Assembly (NCBI RefSeq): GCF_005771495.1
Contig: NZ_VAUW01000015.1
Location: 1 to 64,000, forward strand
Origin: Maribacter sp. ACAM166
Lineage (GTDB): Bacteria > Bacteroidota > Bacteroidia > Flavobacteriales > Flavobacteriaceae
Reading direction: 5' to 3'
DNA: 64,000 nucleotides
A model generated the notes under the pieces. The model did no database searches and was not told the DNA's origin. It saw nothing but the letters and a program-made list of their open reading frames with translations. Positions 8,194-16,832 of the stretch are shown here, piece by piece; position 1 is the first letter of the stretch; each line of letters opens with the position of its first letter. A program made the translations under genes and the position numbers.

Positions 8194-9438
8194 CTACTGC
8201 TTGTAAACCACGCCATCTTTCATGACAAAAGATACATTTTTCATAACATTAATATCCTTTAAAGGATTGCCTTCTATAGCGATGATATCGGCCAAAAAGC
8301 CTTTTTGCAAAGTCCCGAGTTTATTTAAATGAAACATATCGGCATTACCTGAGGTAGCAGATTTTAAAACCTCGACAGGTTTCATACCATAGTCGACCAT
8401 AAGTTCCATTTCGCAATAATTTTCCCCGTGAGTAAACACACCTACATCACCGCCAAAAACAATCTGCACGCCAGATTCCAAAGCAGCTTTAAAAGATTTT
8501 CGTTTCTGTTGAATTCGTTCGGGTTCTGGATCATTAACTTTATTCCAACCGCGGTATTGCGTAATGGCATCGCCAGCGGCAAGAGTTGGGCAGAAGCCTA
8601 TTCCTTTTTCCTTCATCATCTTAAAAATCTCAAGAGTTCCACCATCTCCATGTTCAATGGTTTCGACACCACCCTTAATTGCTCTTTTCATGCCTTCTGG
8701 GGTCCCTGCATGCGCTAATACATACTTTCCTGCACTTTTGGCAGTGGCTACCATGGCATCAATTTCTTCCTGTAAAAAAGTAGGTTTAGAATCTGCACCT
8801 GGGGTCCAGCGATAATCTGCATAAATTTTAATAAGGTCTACTCCATTGCCCATTTGTCTGCGAACGGTTTCTATGCATTGATCTACGCCACTTGCAGGCT
8901 CGGCACCTAAGGGCACAGTGACACCATCGTGAAAGCCTTTGGGGCCGTAAGCTCCTGTAGCAACTATTGCTGGTCCGGCAACTAGAAGTCTAGGCCCATT
9001 GATAATACCATCCTCAATGGTTTTCTTTATATACACATCTGTATATCCAGCACCTTCAGCGCCTAAATCCCTCATAGTGGTAATACCTGCCATGAGTGAA
9101 TTTTCAGCATGAACCGTACCTCTAATTGCACGTTCAACTGGGGATTCTTTCAACACTTGGTCATTCCAATCTGTTTCATTGTATGGGTGCAACAGTATAT
9201 GTGAATGCCCTTCTATAATCCCAGGCATCAGAGTTGTGCCAGACAAATTAATTTCCGTTGTGTTACTTGGTTTTTTTAATCCGTTGAGGTTTCCCGTGTA
9301 GGTGATTATATTGTCTTCCACCAGAACAACCCAATTTTCATGGAGTTCCGCTCCATCAAATACACGGTCGGGTACTAAAAGAGTTTGTGCAGAACTTATG
9401 AATGCAGAGAATAAACAAAAAAGCAGAATAGATTTCAT
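8194..9438 (-). CDS. Secreted amidohydrolase (imidazolonepropionase-like)
   Basis: 414 residues with a Sec signal peptide MKSILLFCLFSAFISSAQT. The metal-dependent amidohydrolase barrel carries H78-S-H80 (EGHSHILL), a Lys in DLIKIYADY, His in LAHAGT and TIEHGDGG, and Asp in GGDVGVF, so the active site looks complete. Relatives include Xaa-Pro and Xaa-Arg/Lys dipeptidases and other exported peptidase-like amidohydrolases, so a dipeptide-type substrate is plausible but unproven. It lies 13 bases downstream of another exported amidohydrolase on the same strand, which strongly suggests co-transcription. Confidence 0.9.
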   Translation of the reverse strand: MKSILLFCLFSAFISSAQTLLVPDRVFDGAELHENWVVLVEDNIITYTGNLNGLKKPSNTTEINLSGTTLMPGIIEGHSHILLHPYNETDWNDQVLKESPVERAIRGTVHAENSLMAGITTMRDLGAEGAGYTDVYIKKTIEDGIINGPRLLVAGPAIVATGAYGPKGFHDGVTVPLGAEPASGVDQCIETVRRQMGNGVDLIKIYADYRWTPGADSKPTFLQEEIDAMVATAKSAGKYVLAHAGTPEGMKRAIKGGVETIEHGDGGTLEIFKMMKEKGIGFCPTLAAGDAITQYRGWNKVNDPEPERIQQKRKSFKAALESGVQIVFGGDVGVFTHGENYCEMELMVDYGMKPVEVLKSATSGNADMFHLNKLGTLQKGFLADIIAIEGNPLKDINVMKNVSFVMKDGVVYKQ

Positions 9439-9451
9439 AGTGGCGATTTAA

Positions 9452-10882
9452 TTATTTTACAATGGCGGAATTTAAAAGGCTATCCAAATCATCTTTGGTA
9501 TACGGAGTTCCTTTTTTTATGACCATAAAAATATCCTTAGTGCTTTTGATATCTTTTAGGGGGTTGCTATTGAGCAAAACGATATCCGCTATTTTTCCTT
9601 CAGAAATGGTTCCATAGTTCGTGTTCTTATTTAAGAATTTAGAACCATTGTAGGCAGAAGTTCGTAATGCATCTAAAGGAGAAATTCCGGTAACGACCAT
9701 TGCTTCCAATTCTTTATGCAATGAAATGCCAGGATATATATAACTGTTGTATGCGCCACTATCAGAACCGGCTAAAAGTGACACTCCATTTTCATTCAAG
9801 GAATATGCAAGTTGTCCAAAAAATCGGTCCAACTCTTTACGGTCGGCAACTGCCTTTTCTGATGCATTTTTTACGCGGTCAATTCTACCTTGATATGTTT
9901 TTTGAATACCTTCTGACATGAAAGCTAAATAGGGGTCTTGAGAATGGTCTACTTCATCTAAATAACTTAAGACACCACCAATATATAGCGTAGGTACTAC
10001 GAAGACATTATTTTTTTTTAATTTGGCAAAGGTGTGTTTAGCTGTAGCATCGGTATAAGATGATTGCAGTAACGGCATAGCATCCCAAAATCCAATCGCT
10101 TGAGTATTCAACTGTTGTGTGATTTCCTTTTCATTCGAAGCACAGCCCTTCATAATATAATATAAATGTTCAATGGCATCTATACCTGCATCAATTGTTG
10201 CATCAAGTTCAACTGTAAAGGGCATATGCCCAGAGGTAATAAGGTTTCTCTTTTCAGCTTCTTCAATTGTTTTCAGGTAGGTACCACCAGAAATTTGGCT
10301 ATCGTATAGTTTTACAAAATCTACAGGTATCACCTGTAATGAATCAAGAGCTTTATTAATTTCCTGGTCATTTTCAACTTCTAATGAACCGGCCCAAGTA
10401 GCGCCAGGACCATCTATTTTAGGACCAGAGGTGAAAATGGTGGGTCCTATTAATTCTTCATTTTCAATAGCTTTTTTCCAGTCCATTACAGATGTTGTTA
10501 AATCACCACCGGCATCACGTACCGTTGTAATACCATTTGCTATGAACAAGTTTAAAAATGTTTTGTTCGCTTTTATCAGAGAATCACCGCCTCTAAAATG
10601 CACATGATTGTCCCAAAAACCAGGTAGTGCATATTTGCCTGAACCATCAATTATTTGAAAAGCCTTTAGGCTTGATTTTTCAAGTGTGGGTTCTATTTTA
10701 GCAAATTGACCATCTTTTAGGTACATATTTGATATTTCAATCAGCCCCGTTTCTAAATCAATAATATTCACATTTTTGATGGCTAAGTCATAAGCAACAT
10801 TTGGTTCTGATGTACATGAAACAAAAGCCATTAAAAATAGGATGCTGTAGCTTAACTGTTTAAATCTAATTGAGATTGGCAT
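9452..10882 (-). CDS. Amidohydrolase-family lipoprotein
   Basis: 476 residues. The N-terminus ends in FLMAFVSC (lipobox, Cys about 23), so it is lipid-anchored. The amidohydrolase motifs are DNHVHFRGG (HxH, about residues 93-95), VDFVKLYDS (Lys), ITSGHMP, AIEHLYY and LAGSDSG (Asp). A C-terminal beta-sandwich typical of the family closes the protein. It is the first gene of a probable two-gene operon with the secreted amidohydrolase 13 bases downstream. The two are paralogues in fold but not close in sequence, so complementary substrates are likelier than redundancy. Substrate unknown. Confidence 0.88.
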   Translation of the reverse strand: MPISIRFKQLSYSILFLMAFVSCTSEPNVAYDLAIKNVNIIDLETGLIEISNMYLKDGQFAKIEPTLEKSSLKAFQIIDGSGKYALPGFWDNHVHFRGGDSLIKANKTFLNLFIANGITTVRDAGGDLTTSVMDWKKAIENEELIGPTIFTSGPKIDGPGATWAGSLEVENDQEINKALDSLQVIPVDFVKLYDSQISGGTYLKTIEEAEKRNLITSGHMPFTVELDATIDAGIDAIEHLYYIMKGCASNEKEITQQLNTQAIGFWDAMPLLQSSYTDATAKHTFAKLKKNNVFVVPTLYIGGVLSYLDEVDHSQDPYLAFMSEGIQKTYQGRIDRVKNASEKAVADRKELDRFFGQLAYSLNENGVSLLAGSDSGAYNSYIYPGISLHKELEAMVVTGISPLDALRTSAYNGSKFLNKNTNYGTISEGKIADIVLLNSNPLKDIKSTKDIFMVIKKGTPYTKDDLDSLLNSAIVK

Positions 10883-10915
10883 GTTTGTTTAGTTAAGGTG
10901 GAAAGTTAAAAATAA

Positions 10916-11683
10916 TTACCTATTCAACATTTGTCGTATTAAGATAAAAACAAAAATCATAAGACTATAACCTATAAAAAAAGGAATTATATATGCTTTT
11001 AGTCCCAAGACTAAAAAGAGTCCGATAAATAATAGCTGGAAGCCTAAACCAAAAGATGAAACGGCTGTCATTAACCAATTAGGCAATCGCTTTTCTTTAA
11101 AGGCATTTTTATCTAGACCATAAATGATACGATCGTATGCCCCATAACAAAAAGAATATATGCTATAAAACAGGTCTACAGTTTTTTGATTTTCAGAATC
11201 GAATGCTTTGGGCACTTTATTTTCAAAAATCCTACTGGTAGTATCTCCATTAAACCTATTTCTCAAAATAACATAGTAATAATTATAGAGGGTGCCTTGT
11301 AGTTGTATACCTACGAAAGCTAAAAGTGCTAAAAAGATATCACTGTTAGTAATATGCCAAATAGTTAGTATGAAAAATAGATTAAGTATGAAATCTGAAA
11401 TAGAATCAAAATATCGTCCAGTATGTGAGGGGGTATTCTTTATTCGCGCTAGCTCCCCATCGGCGGCATCTAAAATAGATTTCAAAATCAGAAAAAATAG
11501 TGCTCCCCAATATTGACCATATAGCATAAAACCAATAGCTATGAGTCCGCTAACAACAAAACTAAGTGTTACATGAATTGGAGTGCAATTGGTGTTTTTT
11601 AATGACTGCGCTATTATGAGTGCAATGGGTCTTCCATAATCAGATAAGTCAAAAAACTGATTTTGTAAAGGTAATTTTGGCAT
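10916..11683 (-). CDS. CDP-alcohol phosphatidyltransferase family membrane protein
   Basis: 255 residues from the ATG at 11683; a GTG at 11722 in frame would add 13 residues without a membrane or signal feature, so the ATG is preferred. The catalytic signature D-x2-D-G-x2-A-R-x8-G-x3-D-x3-D is complete as DAADGELAR, then G, then YFDSISD, around residues 75-100. About six hydrophobic segments surround it. The family transfers a phospho-alcohol from a CDP-alcohol to an acceptor in phospholipid synthesis. The acceptor (glycerol-P, inositol, serine or ethanolamine type) cannot be told. The first amidohydrolase gene begins 34 bases downstream, so one transcript may cover all three. Confidence 0.85.
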   Translation of the reverse strand: MPKLPLQNQFFDLSDYGRPIALIIAQSLKNTNCTPIHVTLSFVVSGLIAIGFMLYGQYWGALFFLILKSILDAADGELARIKNTPSHTGRYFDSISDFILNLFFILTIWHITNSDIFLALLAFVGIQLQGTLYNYYYVILRNRFNGDTTSRIFENKVPKAFDSENQKTVDLFYSIYSFCYGAYDRIIYGLDKNAFKEKRLPNWLMTAVSSFGLGFQLLFIGLFLVLGLKAYIIPFFIGYSLMIFVFILIRQMLNR

Positions 11684-12016
11684 TGTAAGTGGTTGTACAC
11701 TAAACTCCAATAACGAAGACACGCTAGCTTGGGTAAAGTATACTATATATGCAAAAATAGGTAAAACCTTGGAAATTATTCACCATTGAGTAGCGGTTTC
11801 TAAAATTATAAATATCGGGTTAGACTGGGTATAATAGGATGTGACTTTTACGTTATTGCTACAGTATAATTGAAAAAGTAAAATAGTTGAATTCGAATAA
11901 AAATGAGTATTAAATTGTAATATTAAGGTTATAATGGCTCGTTATAACTTTAATGTGCAGTATTTTATTGTTACATTTATCAATTGTTAAATCAACTAAT
12001 CAACAATTATTTACTT
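11684..12016. other. Divergent intergenic region
   Basis: About 330 AT-rich bases between the phosphatidyltransferase gene (minus) and the large ThuA-fusion gene (plus). No coding frame is recognised. It holds the imperfect inverted repeat listed separately; promoters for both directions must lie here but no exact TAnnTTTG box is seen. Confidence 0.5.
11925..11951 (+). promoter_or_regulatory. Candidate operator: 10-bp inverted repeat before the ThuA-fusion gene
   Basis: AAGGTTATAA, a 7-base spacer, then TTATAACTTT (one G-T mismatch). It is centred about 80 bases upstream of the ATG at 12017, in the region where a promoter is expected. It could bind a dimeric regulator or simply be an AT-rich coincidence; no regulator gene is adjacent. 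Confidence 0.3.
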
Positions 12017-15000
12017 ATGAAGAAAATTTTAATGGTGCTTCTTTTGGGCTTTGCACTTACTATTGTCTCATGTGGTGGCAATAAACGTGATGGGGAGCCT
12101 AAGGTTTTGGTGTTTTCAAAAACCATGGGTTTTAAACATGCTTCTATTCCTGCAGGAATCACAGCAATTCAAAAATTAGGTCAAGAATACGGGTTTGTAG
12201 TAGATACGACCAAAAATGCGGAGATGTTCAGCGATGAAAATCTTAAACAGTATTCTACGGTTATTTTTATGAGTACAACAGGTAATGTGTTAGACCAATT
12301 TCAAGAAGCTGCTTTTGAGCGTTATATTCAAGCAGGTGGAGGTTATGTCGGTGTTCATGCAGCAGCAGATACCGAGTACGATTGGGGTTGGTACAATAAT
12401 TTGGCAGGGGCTCAGTTTTTAAGCCACCCAAGTGGTACTCCAACTGCCGATTTTATCATTAAAGATAAAAACTTCATTGCAACAAAATTTTTCACTGATA
12501 GCGTTTGGAACAGAACAGATGAGTTGTACAACTACAAAAACATCAACCCAGATGTAAATGTTCTAATGACCTTAGATGAATCTTCTTATGAAGGAGGTGA
12601 GAATGGAGATTTTCACCCGATAGCTTGGTACCATGATTTTGATGGTGGCCGTGCTTTTTATACAGGTGCAGGTCATACAGACGAGAGCTTTTCTGAAGAC
12701 TTATTTTTGAAGCACCTTTTAGGTGGAATTCAATATACCATTGGTGATAATTTAAATTTAGATTACTCGAATGTAGCTTCTCAAATACCACCCGATTCAG
12801 ATCGTTTTGCAAAAGTAGTATTGTCAGAGGGTCAGTTTTTTGAACCTACTGAAATGGCCGTTCTACCTAATAGTGATGTTTTGGTAGCACAACGAAGAGG
12901 AGAGGTAATGTTGTATAATAACAAAACGCAAGAATTAACGGAGGTGGCCAAATTAGATGTGTATTGGAAGACATTGAAGACGCCAGGTGTTAATGCAGAA
13001 GAAGGTCTTATGGGGTTGCAAAAAGACCCGGACTATGCGAATAATCATTGGATCTATCTGTATTACGCCCCAACGGGTGATACATGGATAAACCGTCTAT
13101 CACGTTTTAAATTTATGAATGGTAAATTTGATTTAGAATCAGAGCAAGTTATTCTAAATGTTGATAGCCAACGTGAAATTTGTTGTCATACGGGTGGTTC
13201 AATTGCCTTTGGGCCAGATAATCTTCTTTATCTTTCAACAGGTGATAACTCTACGCCTTTCAATGAAAAGGATGAAAAATATGTAAGTAATGGTTTTGCT
13301 CCTTTGAATGATACACCAGGTCACGAGCAATTTGATGCTAGACGTACATCGGGTAACACGAATGATCTTCGTGGTAAGATTTTAAGAATTAAGGTAAAGG
13401 AAGATGGTACGTATGAAATTCCTGAAGGTAACTTGTTTGCGGTAGGTACTGAGAAAACAAGACCTGAGATTTATACCATGGGACATAGAAACCCATATAG
13501 AATATCTGTAGATATTAAAAGAGGGTATGTATACTGGGGCGATGTTGGACCAGATGCGAGAGCAGACAGTTTAGCGACAAGAGGACCAAAAGGTTATGAT
13601 GAAATGAACCAAGCTCGTAAGGCAGGTAACTTTGGTTGGCCTATGTTTATTGGTGACAATTATGCATATCATGAATATAATTATGAAACAGGCGAAACTG
13701 GACCATCTTTTGATCCAGAAAAACCGATGAATACTTCTAAGAACAATACAGGTTTAACTGAATTACCGCCTGCAACACCTGCTTACGCATATTATCCTTA
13801 TGATGAGTCGGCTGCTTTTCCACAAACTACTACAGGTGGTAGAAATGCCATGGCAGGACCTACCTATTATTCAGATTTATACCAAAGTGATGAAAAGCTA
13901 CCAAGTTATTATGACGGTAAAGTCATTATTTATGATTGGATGCGTGGTTGGATGTTCGCTGTTCATTTAGCTGAAGACGGTAGTTTTAGTAAAATGGAAC
14001 CTTTTGCACCTCATGTTAAGTTGAATAGCTTAATTGACATGGAAGTTGGCCCGAACGGTAAAATATATCTTTTGGAATACGGTAGTGGTTGGTTTTCTCA
14101 AAATGCAAATTCTGCTTTAGGATATGTTGAGTTCAACGGCGGTAATAGACCACCAGTTATTGATAACCTTATTGTAGATAAAACTTCTGGAAAAACTCCT
14201 TTATCTGTTAATGCAATGGTAGAAGCTAGTGATCGAGAAGGTGATGCTGTTAATTACCTATGGGATTTTGGTAATGGTGAAACCAAAGAAACTACAGAAC
14301 CAAATGTAAGTTATACGTATGCTGATGCGGGTGCATTTAAATTGAATGTTGCCGTTTCTGACGACAAAGGTGCTTCAGCAGTTAGTGAGAGTACTAGTGT
14401 CATTGCAGGGAATTCTAGACCAGAGGTTGCTATTTCTTTAGGAGAAAGCAATCCGGCATTTTATTTGCCAGGTCAGAAAATCACGTATGATGTATCGGTT
14501 ACAGATCAAGACGGAACTACAATCGACCCAAAAAACATTTTCGTAAGTGTTGATTATTTAGAGGGAATGGATAAGGTGGCCATGAGTATGGGGCATCAAC
14601 AAGTTTCTGCCGCCGTTACAGGCAAAGCACTGGCTCAATCAATGGATTGTAAGACATGCCATAAAGAAGTAGAAGCATCTATTGGGCCGAATTATAAAGA
14701 CGTGGCTAAGAAATATAAAGATCGTCGTGATGCCTTGACGTATTTACAAGGTAAAATTGTTACAGGTGGCACTGGTGTTTGGGGTGAGGTGACGATGCCT
14801 GCACACCCAAATATTACTTCAGATGAATCTAGACAGATTGCATTGTACATTCTTTCGTTGTCTGGGGATCAAATGAAAGAGAAATCTTTACCAGCTAAAG
14901 GTACTATTACAGCAGAATCATCTGCACCAGGTAATATGTTGGTCATCACTGCTAGTTATACCGATGAAGGTGCAGAAGGTACAATACCGTTAACAGGGTC

Positions 15001-15412
15001 TAAATCGATTGCAATACCAAGTAGCACAGTTAAATTTTCTGATAAAATTAAAGCTGACGGAATGCAAGCTATGAGTTTTGGCGGTATGGATCTTTTGCTA
15101 ATTAACAAATCTGAAGGCTGGTTCATGCTAGAGAACATGTCTTTAAAAGGAGTTAAGTCAGTCTCACTAACCGCAGGTTGGCAAGCAGCACCAACAATGT
15201 TCTTTGATTTTGAAATTCACGAGAATACGCTCGGTGGTCCTTTAGTGGGCAAAGGCATATTGTCAGCACAACCCGCAGGTTCACAAGGAACAATGTTTAC
15301 CTTGCCAATTACGGGTACTGTTTCTAGTGATGGTCCTTACTATATCACTTTTAAAGGGGAAGAGGGTAAAGAACTTTCGCAGGTAGCGCTTACAAGTGCT
15401 ATTTTTAAATAG
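12017..15412 (+). CDS. Lipoprotein fusion: ThuA - sugar dehydrogenase - PKD - cytochrome c - C-terminal beta domain
   Basis: 1131 residues from the ATG at 12017 (a TTG 33 bases upstream is in frame but precedes the signal). Lipobox LTIVSC, Cys about 18. Domains in order: ThuA-like (about 24-240, GGYVGVHAAADTEYDWGWY); glucose/sorbosone-dehydrogenase six-bladed propeller (about 260-700, with GLMGLQKDPDY, ICCHTGGSIAFGPD and MGHRNPYRIS); PKD (about 709-798, WDFGNGE); a single-heme cytochrome c (about 870-955, C878-KT-C881-H882 with a distal Met in TMPAHP); and a beta-rich C-terminus (about 970-1131) resembling a CBM6-type module. This suggests an envelope PQQ-type sugar or polyol oxidoreductase passing electrons to its own heme. 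Substrate and cofactor are inference. A strong terminator follows. Confidence 0.9.
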   Translation: MKKILMVLLLGFALTIVSCGGNKRDGEPKVLVFSKTMGFKHASIPAGITAIQKLGQEYGFVVDTTKNAEMFSDENLKQYSTVIFMSTTGNVLDQFQEAAFERYIQAGGGYVGVHAAADTEYDWGWYNNLAGAQFLSHPSGTPTADFIIKDKNFIATKFFTDSVWNRTDELYNYKNINPDVNVLMTLDESSYEGGENGDFHPIAWYHDFDGGRAFYTGAGHTDESFSEDLFLKHLLGGIQYTIGDNLNLDYSNVASQIPPDSDRFAKVVLSEGQFFEPTEMAVLPNSDVLVAQRRGEVMLYNNKTQELTEVAKLDVYWKTLKTPGVNAEEGLMGLQKDPDYANNHWIYLYYAPTGDTWINRLSRFKFMNGKFDLESEQVILNVDSQREICCHTGGSIAFGPDNLLYLSTGDNSTPFNEKDEKYVSNGFAPLNDTPGHEQFDARRTSGNTNDLRGKILRIKVKEDGTYEIPEGNLFAVGTEKTRPEIYTMGHRNPYRISVDIKRGYVYWGDVGPDARADSLATRGPKGYDEMNQARKAGNFGWPMFIGDNYAYHEYNYETGETGPSFDPEKPMNTSKNNTGLTELPPATPAYAYYPYDESAAFPQTTTGGRNAMAGPTYYSDLYQSDEKLPSYYDGKVIIYDWMRGWMFAVHLAEDGSFSKMEPFAPHVKLNSLIDMEVGPNGKIYLLEYGSGWFSQNANSALGYVEFNGGNRPPVIDNLIVDKTSGKTPLSVNAMVEASDREGDAVNYLWDFGNGETKETTEPNVSYTYADAGAFKLNVAVSDDKGASAVSESTSVIAGNSRPEVAISLGESNPAFYLPGQKITYDVSVTDQDGTTIDPKNIFVSVDYLEGMDKVAMSMGHQQVSAAVTGKALAQSMDCKTCHKEVEASIGPNYKDVAKKYKDRRDALTYLQGKIVTGGTGVWGEVTMPAHPNITSDESRQIALYILSLSGDQMKEKSLPAKGTITAESSAPGNMLVITASYTDEGAEGTIPLTGSKSIAIPSSTVKFSDKIKADGMQAMSFGGMDLLLINKSEGWFMLENMSLKGVKSVSLTAGWQAAPTMFFDFEIHENTLGGPLVGKGILSAQPAGSQGTMFTLPITGTVSSDGPYYITFKGEEGKELSQVALTSAIFK

Positions 15413-15435
15413 AATTATATTTTTTTTATAGAACT

Positions 15436-15465
15436 AAAAAGTCCGCTCGTGAGCGGACTTTTTTT
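15436..15465 (+). terminator. Rho-independent terminator after the ThuA-fusion gene
   Basis: AGTCCGCTC pairs perfectly with GAGCGGACT over a 2-base (in practice 4-base) loop, flanked by an A run before and a run of seven T after. It starts 23 bases past the stop codon. Confidence 0.9.
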
Positions 15466-15515
15466 ATGTTATTAGTGAATGGTATGCCATAAGTTTATTA
15501 AGAATTGTAATAGAA

Positions 15516-15986
15516 TTAGCGACTTAATTCTATACTTATTGACGCACCGATTTTCATCAATAGATTCGTTTCGGTTTCCGTGAAATCATAGGGTATCGGT
15601 TTTGCAATACCAATGGTGCCATATAATTTTTCTTGGTAAAGTAATGGTGCCGCTAAAGAACCCTCAACTTTGGTATCCTTTGCTGAAGGTCTTGCTATAC
15701 CAGATTCATCTGTTTGCAGGTTACACATTTCTACTGGTTTTCTGCGTTCTGCAGCAATACCAGCCATACCTTTTCCTATGGGAATGGTAGATAGTTTTGG
15801 AATTAAAAATTCAGGAATACCAATTTGAGCTTGTAATTGTAGCATCGATTCGTTATCCAAAAAATGTAAGGTTCCCGTAGAACAATCAAAAAGGGCTAAC
15901 GTCGATTTTAAGATATTTTCCCAATTAGGATTATCCTTCGATAATTCATCAATAATAGCATAAGGGATTTCTTCTGAGTCGTTCAT
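15516..15986 (-). CDS. Single GAF-domain protein
   Basis: 156 residues, no signal peptide. It is essentially one GAF domain (about 20-155): FDCSTGTLHFLD in the first strands, IPIGKGMAGIAAERRKPVEM in the central loop, and EGSLAAPLLYQEKLYGTIGI before the last helix. GAF domains bind small ligands such as cyclic nucleotides, hemes or amino acids. No output domain is attached. The cysteine pattern of free methionine-R-sulfoxide reductases (stand-alone GAF enzymes) is not present, so that identity is not supported. Role unknown. Confidence 0.85.
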   Translation of the reverse strand: MNDSEEIPYAIIDELSKDNPNWENILKSTLALFDCSTGTLHFLDNESMLQLQAQIGIPEFLIPKLSTIPIGKGMAGIAAERRKPVEMCNLQTDESGIARPSAKDTKVEGSLAAPLLYQEKLYGTIGIAKPIPYDFTETETNLLMKIGASISIELSR

Positions 15987-16082
15987 TTTATATCATTTTT
16001 TGAAGAACCAATTCTGTGAATTAGCACTTTACTTACCTAATGATAAAGATACGTTTTATCTTTTTTTGATAGAAGTGACCTG

Positions 16083-16688
16083 TTAAGCAACTTTTGTCCC
16101 TTTAGGCGGCTTTCGATAGGCATAATACCCTAAAACAGCGTTAATAGCCTTTGCGATGGCAATTCGGATAGGGAAAAGCTCTTCGCCTAAAGACTCATCT
16201 ATAGAGCGTAATTGCATGTAGTAATCACTTATCAATGGGTAATTATTTTTAGCGGCAATATGCGATTCTGCCTTGGCGACTGCATTCGGTATCCCTTCTT
16301 TAATAGGTCTGCACGTCACTAATATAGGTTTGTCATTTTTATGGAGCATGGCAGAAAATCCAAATAACCTACAAATGAGTCCGCGGTGTGCATAGTCTGA
16401 GCAGAATCCTATTTCACCAGGCGCAAGTACGGTATTTAGAACCGGACATAATGTTGTAGAGTGGTCATTGTTTAATTTATCAAGCCAGATTTCTGCTTCA
16501 CCATTTTTAAAGAGTGAATAGGCCAAGGGCAAAAATTCTAAGGCAGTGGCATTTATATCTGGTTTGGTACAGCATTTACCACAATTAGGCATACAGCCTA
16601 GTCCTGTGGATTTTTGAAAGGAACCCACCTCTATTTCTAATTGAGAGAAAATACGTTCTACCGCTCGAACTTTTAGGTATATTGACAA
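16083..16688 (-). CDS. YkgJ-type cysteine-cluster protein
   Basis: 201 residues from a TTG at 16688; no in-frame ATG exists between there and conserved sequence, so the start is uncertain. The cluster C32-x3-C36-GK-C39-C40 (GCMPNCGKCC) is followed by Cys in TTLCPVL, GFCSDY, LICRLFG and VTCRP, the arrangement of the YkgJ zinc/iron-chelating family. Proteins of this family are thought to bind a metal through these cysteines; no enzyme activity is established. A perfect 13-bp inverted repeat lies 49-77 bases upstream of the start. Confidence 0.8.
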   Translation of the reverse strand: MSIYLKVRAVERIFSQLEIEVGSFQKSTGLGCMPNCGKCCTKPDINATALEFLPLAYSLFKNGEAEIWLDKLNNDHSTTLCPVLNTVLAPGEIGFCSDYAHRGLICRLFGFSAMLHKNDKPILVTCRPIKEGIPNAVAKAESHIAAKNNYPLISDYYMQLRSIDESLGEELFPIRIAIAKAINAVLGYYAYRKPPKGTKVA

Positions 16689-16736
16689 TGATTGAATTAA
16701 GTATGCGAAGGTAGACTAAGATTAGATGCCGTGAAC

Positions 16737-16765
16737 ATGACTATATCATATAATGATATAGTCAT
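16737..16765 (-). promoter_or_regulatory. Perfect 13-bp inverted repeat upstream of the Cys-cluster gene
   Basis: ATGACTATATCAT, spacer ATA, ATGATATAGTCAT: both arms match at all 13 positions. It sits 49-77 bases upstream of the TTG start of the minus-strand Cys-cluster gene and 68 bases past the end of the DUF2914 gene. No T run follows on either strand, which argues for a protein-binding operator rather than a terminator. Confidence 0.5.
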
Positions 16766-16832
16766 TAAAAACCTCGGGTTGAATATTTATAATGGGCAAT
16801 GGCACTAGGGGGTTTAAATACAAACAGTGAGT

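Noticed and set aside
12543..12812. Minus-strand 89-codon frame inside the ThuA-fusion gene
   Set aside because: Lies wholly within a strongly supported plus-strand gene and shows no domain or start signal.
12017..15412. Part of a polysaccharide utilisation locus
   Set aside because: No SusC/SusD pair, sulfatase or polysaccharide lyase lies nearby, so PUL membership is not supported by the window.
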